7,570 nucleotides of DNA from Candidatus Omnitrophota bacterium (GTDB lineage Bacteria > Omnitrophota > Gorgyraeia > 2-02-FULL-51-18 > JAGOUK01), in NCBI GenBank assembly GCA_018061225.1, contig JAGOUK010000058.1, forward strand, positions 1-7,570, read 5' to 3'. The notes under the pieces were generated by a model. The model was not told the origin of the DNA. It saw only the letters and a list, made by a program, of their open reading frames with translations, and ran no database searches. The first letter of the stretch is position 1, and every line of letters begins with the position of its first letter. The position numbers were made by a program, and so were the translations under genes. Below are positions 1 to 6,000 of the stretch, piece by piece.

Positions 1-1
1 G

Positions 2-3000
2 ATGGCGGCCGCCGCTCCGGATCAGCGTCTCGTGCGATTGGATCGTGTGGAGTCGGATCTTCTGGTCGCCGCGCAAACGGTCGACTGGGGTGATGGATCT
101 GCCGAGGAACGGAAGCGTCGGTACCTGGATTGGGTCCAAAGCCTGGGACCCATCGAGATCCGCAAGGACACGCCAGGGAACGTGTGGGACTTCAACCGCG
201 ACACCGTGTCAGCTGCAACATCGGCGATGAAGCGGCTGGTCACAAGTGCTGATAGCCGGGATCTTATAATAGCCGCGCGCGGATTGGCCGGTGAACTCAT
301 GCAGCTCGTCACACAGGTCCAGAGCGCATACGCGACCCGTCCTTCGCCCTTTGAGGGGGGCCGTGACCGTATCGTCACCGCCTATCAGCCGGTCACCATC
401 GTGCACGCCTCCTCAATCCTTATGATCGGGTTGATGGGGATGAGTTTGGGAGCTGCTCCGGTCACCGCCGCCGCCATAGGCGTCCTGGGATATGCCTTGA
501 TACGCGGCTTGGCCGGGGCGCTTCCGATGCAGGAAGGGCATGAGCTTTCGCATATCCTTCAATATCAGATAACCACACTCATTTATGACGCTGTTCAGGA
601 TCCCCGATACCTGGACCAAATGTACCTCAGATACGCGGATGAAGCGCCGCTGCTCAGGATCGATGATACGCCGCCCGGCCCCGGACAGATCCAGGAGATT
701 ATCCGTACGCTGGCCTCCCGCTACCGTGAAGATCTGATCCGGATGGCTGATGAACCAGCCGATCTGATGCCTGAGTCGGGCGCGAGGCTATCCTTGGATG
801 GAATCCGCCAATGGGCCGAGTCATCATCCTCTTTCGATTGGATCATCGCTGGAGCCATTGCCGGAGCGGCCGCGGCGCTGCTCGCTCGATTTTATTTAGA
901 AACGATCCGATCGGCGGCCACCGCCCTTCGGGAACATTTTTATCCCACCGACGAAATGGCATTGCTCGCGCGCATGAACCTTCCGGATATTTCAACGGAC
1001 GCGCCGTGGACGAAGCCGTTTGGAGAATTGTGGGTCTCGCTCTATTCGGTGGCGATAGATCAACCGGAGCTGGATCCGGGTAACCGCAAAGCTTTGAGAA
1101 AAATGCTTGATAACGTTCTCCTGCTTCATCCTTTGCTGATCAATAGCGAAAAATTGGATGAATGGAGAAATATCAGCCCCTTGCTTCTCGAGCTCAAGGG
1201 TGCACTAACAGATCTTCGGCGGGGAAGGCCAAACGCTGCCCGGTGGTCCACGCAGTCAAAGGCGCTGCTTCACAGGGCGCATATTTCCGTGGACCACTTA
1301 TTGATGCTGATGGACCATCCCTTTGGCGCGAGGATGGCGGAGACCAAGCCGGAGCAGGATCGGCAGGCCATGGCGCTGCTCAAGCAGCAGCTGGCGGGGC
1401 TGGATCCCGCAGTGATTCATCGTTTGCGGCCGATTCGGGATATCGGTGAGCTTAGAGCCTCTTTATTGGCTGAGGGCGTGAGTGCGGCCGATCGGTTGCG
1501 CGGTAAGTTTTTGTTTGACGCATGGCAGGGCTGGATCGGTCAGCTGGATCCGGAGCAGGCACCGGCCGGCCGGGTGACGCACCTCCGATACGAAGGGAAC
1601 GGCCGTCATCTCATCGCTTACTCGGCGGAAGGTTTTCCCTATGTGTTGAAGATGAATCAGGATCCGGGGTTGAAGCGCTTTGTGCGTCTGGAATGGATCG
1701 AGAATGGTCTTTGGCTGGCCCGGGAACGCCTGGGGGGATTGGCCGCCCCGACGATGGCCATCGATACAGAGTCGAATCCCGGGCAAAAGCCGCTCGTTTA
1801 TCTGCTTGAACGCGCGGGAGAACAGACCGCGGATGTCGCGATCGTGCAGAAAAAGGTGGTGCCGCTCATCGATCATTTGAAAGAACTCGTCCGGTCGGAT
1901 CGTCTCGAAGAGGCCAAGCGCCGCATGGACGAGTACAAGCGTCTGACCATGGATATGTTCCGCCGGGGCGTGGTCGATACCGACTTTGGCGGAATCTTGG
2001 CCAATTACGGTGTCGACGAAGAAAACGGCAAGTTGGTCGTTTTTGACTTCGGTGATCTGGCGGGAGGAATCACGAATGCTTATGAATTGACGGATTTTCT
2101 AGAAAATGCCACGAACGCTTACATAGAAAGCGGACTTCGGGGAGAAGTCGATGATGAGCTCGCCGATTATTTTAGGGAGAACGCATTCACGGCTGCCGAC
2201 TTTACTCGGGATGGACAATATCTTTTTGAGACAGACCTGTCCGTGCTGAGCCCGGAAGAGCTAAGGATGGACTTTCCACTCAACGAGCAGGAGGTGCGTG
2301 AATTTTTCTCCCATCATCGTATCGCCGACCGCTCTTCCGCCGCGCGGATGGCGGCCGATCTTCATAAGTTGACGATCGATCCTGCCGAGAAGGAGCCGGC
2401 CGCCGCTGCGATCGAAGCGTTTAGGGCGATGATGGGTGGCAGCACTATTTGGCTGGATTGGTCGAAGTGGCCCGCCGCGTCGACCCAGGAGGACTACGAG
2501 ATGATCGCGGATTGGATCCGCGCATTCTCAGGGGAACTTGCTTCTCAATTTTGGGATGACGCGAAGCTCAAGATCATGCTCGATGGAGGGAGTCCGGTAG
2601 TCTCACATTACCGACTTTATCTGTTCATTCGGGAAATGCTCAAAAACGCGTTCGTGCACGGCAACGCACTGCGTCAGGACCTGCCGATCGCGCTCAAAGC
2701 CGATCTTCGTGAGACGAGTGAAGGTCCGATCCTCAGTGGGATCCAAGTGCATGATACCGCTCAGCCCATACCGGCTTCCAGGCGTTTGATGCGGGCGGCC
2801 AAGGGTCCTTTGTGGGGATACGCTTCCGGCGTCTCCAAAATCCTGACCCCGGACGCTGAGGAGACGGGTCGGTGGTCCTATGAGCGAGTTCCTGTCAAAG
2901 ACGGCGCGGCCCCGATCGCCCAGGCAGCTGTTATCCATTTGACCGAAAAATTCTGGCCTCTCATGCCGGGCGCGCGGATGGCTTTGGAAGCGCGAGGGAG

Positions 3001-6000
3001 GGACCGGATCGGTAAGGTTTATTCCTCGACTTCGAGTCTGGTCCGGAGGTTGTCCGCGTTCCTGGATGCCGAGGGGACGCCCGCCCGCCGCCGGTTGGCG
3101 CGGCAATTCCCGGAGGTCGAGGCTTATTTCGCTCAAAGTCCGGAGGTCATGAATTACGACGGTCAGGCGGTCAGCGCGGGCCGAGAGAGGAATGCGTCGC
3201 TTTATCATCACGTGGTTGTCCGGGGTCTGGGGCAGAAACTGGCGGGGCTGGAGTCTGGTGATATCGGTCTTTTTCAAGGCGCGGGAACGCCGGAGGATCG
3301 GGGGATCCGCGCGGACCGGTTCGAGCGGCTCACGGAACTGACGCGGCGTTTGAGGGACGCGGGAGTGTTGCCGCATCTGAGGGCCGCTTTTTTACATCAC
3401 GAGGCCGCCAAAGGAGGCTCTTCCGCGCAGCGCGCAGTGTGGAGGTCCATCCCCGGGATGGACTTGAGGATCCCGAACCGGGCGAGCGGACTGATCCTTA
3501 GGAACATCAAGGTCCCGGGTGTTGAAGCGAAAGGATTTTTTGAAAATATCGGATATTTGGACCGGGCTCCTAACGCGGCGGTCCTGCATGAATTTTTCTA
3601 CCGCGTGATCGAAAACCGCGGTTCGGCCGGTCAATGGGTCCGAGGGGAGCTCTCGTATGCTGCCTTTGAGGACCTCACGGTCTGGATCCGGGGGAACTTC
3701 GGGCGCCTCTCCGAAGCGGTGGGCGCGGCGGGGAATGCGGATGAAGCGGCACGCAGGATCTCGGGTATCCTTCATCTTTTTGAGGTGCTCGATGTCGCGT
3801 CTTTGCGCGAGGGGCTTTACGCGGAACCGCTGGCCGCGGAGATGGAGGAGGTTTTTGTCGACTGGGCGGCGGTCATCACTCCGAAGGATGGAAAGTTCGG
3901 GACGAACTGGTCCGATCTTTTTGAGGCGCGATGGGGCGGGCTTCGCTCGGACGAGGACCGCAGGACTTATCTGAAAGACCGGCTCGGACGCTTCCGTCGC
4001 GAACGCCGCGCGGCGGGCGAGTCCCAAGAGGACTTGGACCGTGTGTTGAGCGCGCCGGCGCTCTCAGCGGCCGCGGCGGAACGATTCACCACCGACCTCA
4101 GGAATTTCCAGGGCTGGTATCCGGAAAGCGCCGCCTACGGTCTTTCGCCGGAGGCGATGGTCAAGCTGATCGCTCTCGCCATCGCGCACGCCGAGCGCGC
4201 GGGTGTGGATACGGACCGTCCGTACCATCTTCACTTTTTCGAGTTCATGAAGTTCCTCTCCTCAGGACGCCACCAATTTGACCCGTATAAGGTCCGGATC
4301 GTCGAGACCTTGCTGAAAGGGTTTGATCTGAACCTGATCCTGACGAATCCCAAAGCCGCGCTGAGCTCCGGCGCCCAGGAAGGGCAGGAATCACCCTTGG
4401 GCGCGGTCCGCATGGACCTGAGCGGACAAAAAGCCATTTCCTTCGAGTTCCATATGAGCGACGAGGCCGAGGCGCTGCTCAGGCTGATCCGGATCTATGA
4501 ATTGAAAAGCGGCCCCAAGTACCATCAGGCTCTGAAGATGCTGCTCGATCTTTATGGGCTGAGGCGGGATGAATTCGACCGTGTCGCGAACGAGACCGTT
4601 TATCTGCAGGGCATGCGCGCCGCCGCCAGCGACAAGGCCCGGCTTCTTTCGCACGGGAAGGGACCGGTGTGGGTCGATATCGGTCCCGCGGACGGGGCGA
4701 CTCTCGAGATCGCCGAGTCGCTCAAGGCCCAGAAGGGTCTGGAACGCATTGTCGGCGTCGAGATCTCGGAAGAAGCGTTCAGGCATCTACAGGGGGTGAT
4801 CCGGTCTAAGGGGCTTTCAGCGGAAGCTGTGCGCGGCGACGCCGGCCGCTTGAAGGAAGTTCTGTGGATGGCCGGGGTTCCCGAGCCGGACACGATCATT
4901 TTTTCATCTGTTCTACACGAGGTGTTCAGTTACGCCGCGCCTTACGGCGGCCGGTACGACCTTGAGTCGGTGAAGGACGTCCTGCGGGCCGCGATCCTCG
5001 CGCTGGCTCCGGGCGGCCGCATTCTGATCCGCGACGGCGTCGTCCCCGAGGACGGCGACAAGGACCAGGTGCTCGAGATCACCGGCCGCGAGAGCAAGGA
5101 AGTGTTTGACTATTTCGTCCAGAACTTCGAGGCGCGCGAACGCTACTTTGAAGGTTCGGCGCGGCCGACATGGAAGGATAACTTCACGATTGTCGAAGAG
5201 GACGCGCAGCGTCAATTCTGGAAGGTCCGAATGCCGCGGAAAGCCGCGATGGAGTTCCTGTTCAAGCTTAGCTGGGCCTTTAAGCCCGAGTACGACGCGA
5301 GCGGCCTGCCCTCGGAGATCCGTGAGCAGTACGGTGTGATGAAACGCAGTGAATATCTGCGGGTGATCGATGAGTTGGCCGGCGAATTGGGGATGTCGGT
5401 CCGCGAGGTGGAGCTGCCTGATGCGGAACGCGCTTATCTGCAGCAGGGCTATGTCGATACGCTCAAAGGAAAAGCTCAGCTCTTTGATCTGGACGGCTCG
5501 CCCGCGCCGTTCGGTCCAAGTAACATGATGATCGTGGTCGAAAAATCTGTCGCCGCCCGGATGGCCGCGGAGCCATTGATCGATCTCAAGTATCGAACGG
5601 CTAAGAGCGATCCGGCGCTTGTGGCGAATGTTTTGGAGCGGGTGCGGGTGTTCCGGGGTCTGAAGCCGGCGGTTCCCGCGGATACTTTGACGGAAGAGGA
5701 CGGGCGATCCGCACTCCGGGCGATCTTTGTCGAGCGTTTCGGGGAGGGCTTGGCGGCGCCAATGAGCCCGTATGAGCGGGAGCTTTTTGAGTTCTTCGTC
5801 TCGCGGCCGGAGATCCCGATGCATTTTCACGCGGACGAATTCGGGCCCAGAGACCTGGGGTCGTTCTCGTATCAGGACGAGAACGGGCACCGCAGGCGGG
5901 GCCCGGGTGTCGGGATATATGAGCCGGGCGCTGAGCGCGTCAGCTGGGTCCTCGGCTCCCAGCATGCCGACGTTCTGACGCCGGAAGCGTCATATCGCAT

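Larger units (their letters stand above)
2..1333 (+). other. Block A: membrane-associated, HExxH-containing region of the giant protein
   Basis: This block covers residues 1-444 as read. It opens with a charged helical stretch, followed by a hydrophobic hairpin (398-523), then HELSH at 539-553 (residues 180-184). The order of membrane hairpin followed by HExxH recalls membrane metallopeptidases such as the M48 type, in which the two histidines bind zinc and the glutamate activates water. A third ligand is not obvious; acidic residues lie 20-35 positions downstream. A second hydrophobic helix lies at 839-886. The remainder to 1327 is helical and charged, with no family I recognise. The block ends at the first clear A-R-M-A junction. 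The peptidase call rests on one short motif plus context and could be coincidence; membrane association is better supported. Confidence 0.5.
1334..2347 (+). other. Block B: protein-kinase-like domain with an altered catalytic loop
   Basis: This block is 338 residues long. After a helical lead-in, the fold runs from about 1580. A strand ending Y-V-L-K (Lys at 1649-1651, residue 550) resembles the beta-3 lysine of protein and aminoglycoside kinases. N-Y-G-V with Asn at 2003-2005 (residue 668) lies 14 residues before F-D-F-G-D (DFG Asp at 2045-2047, residue 682), which is the usual spacing from the catalytic-loop Asn to the metal-binding Asp. The expected catalytic Asp five residues before that Asn is a Gly; the nearest Asp residues (1976 and 1982) are further upstream. 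So this is either a pseudokinase or a kinase with a longer loop. A helical tail with Y-E-L-T-D-F runs to the next junction. Substrate is unknown. An aminoglycoside-phosphotransferase-like or Ser/Thr-kinase-like family is equally possible. Confidence 0.5.
2978..5560 (+). other. Block D: 861-residue block with an HD-like helical part and a SAM-methyltransferase
   Basis: This is the longest stretch between junction motifs and holds at least two domains. The first part (about 3190-3860) is helical and His-rich. The middle (about 3870-4570) is helical and unassigned; a V-R-M-D variant of the junction motif lies at 4406-4417, just after an A/S/G/E/Q-rich linker. The last part (about 4570-5548) is a class I methyltransferase. 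The lack of a clean junction motif between the parts suggests either that they form one natural enzyme or that an internal junction has decayed. Confidence 0.6.

Noticed and set aside
965..985. L-L-A-R-M-N and, at 776-790, S-G-A-R-L-S as extra junction motifs
   Set aside because: They match only part of the motif, lack the trailing Ala, and do not fall at an evident domain border.
811..1449. Two plus-strand open frames in another phase (811-1083 and 1162-1449)
   Set aside because: They overlap block A of the main frame, have low-complexity Gly/Arg/Ser translations and no ribosome binding site or motif.
2603..3376. 257-codon open frame on the minus strand
   Set aside because: It is antisense to the GHKL-like and HD-like regions, Arg/Pro-rich, and has no motif or plausible regulatory context.
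3392..4027. 211-codon open frame on the minus strand
   Set aside because: It is antisense to block D, has biased Arg/Pro composition and no fold-like pattern.
4913..5965. 350-codon open frame on the minus strand
   Set aside because: It lies opposite the methyltransferase and zincin-like blocks, whose motifs are clear on the plus strand. Its translation is rich in Arg, Pro, Leu and His with no recognisable domain, as expected for the antisense shadow of GC-rich coding DNA.
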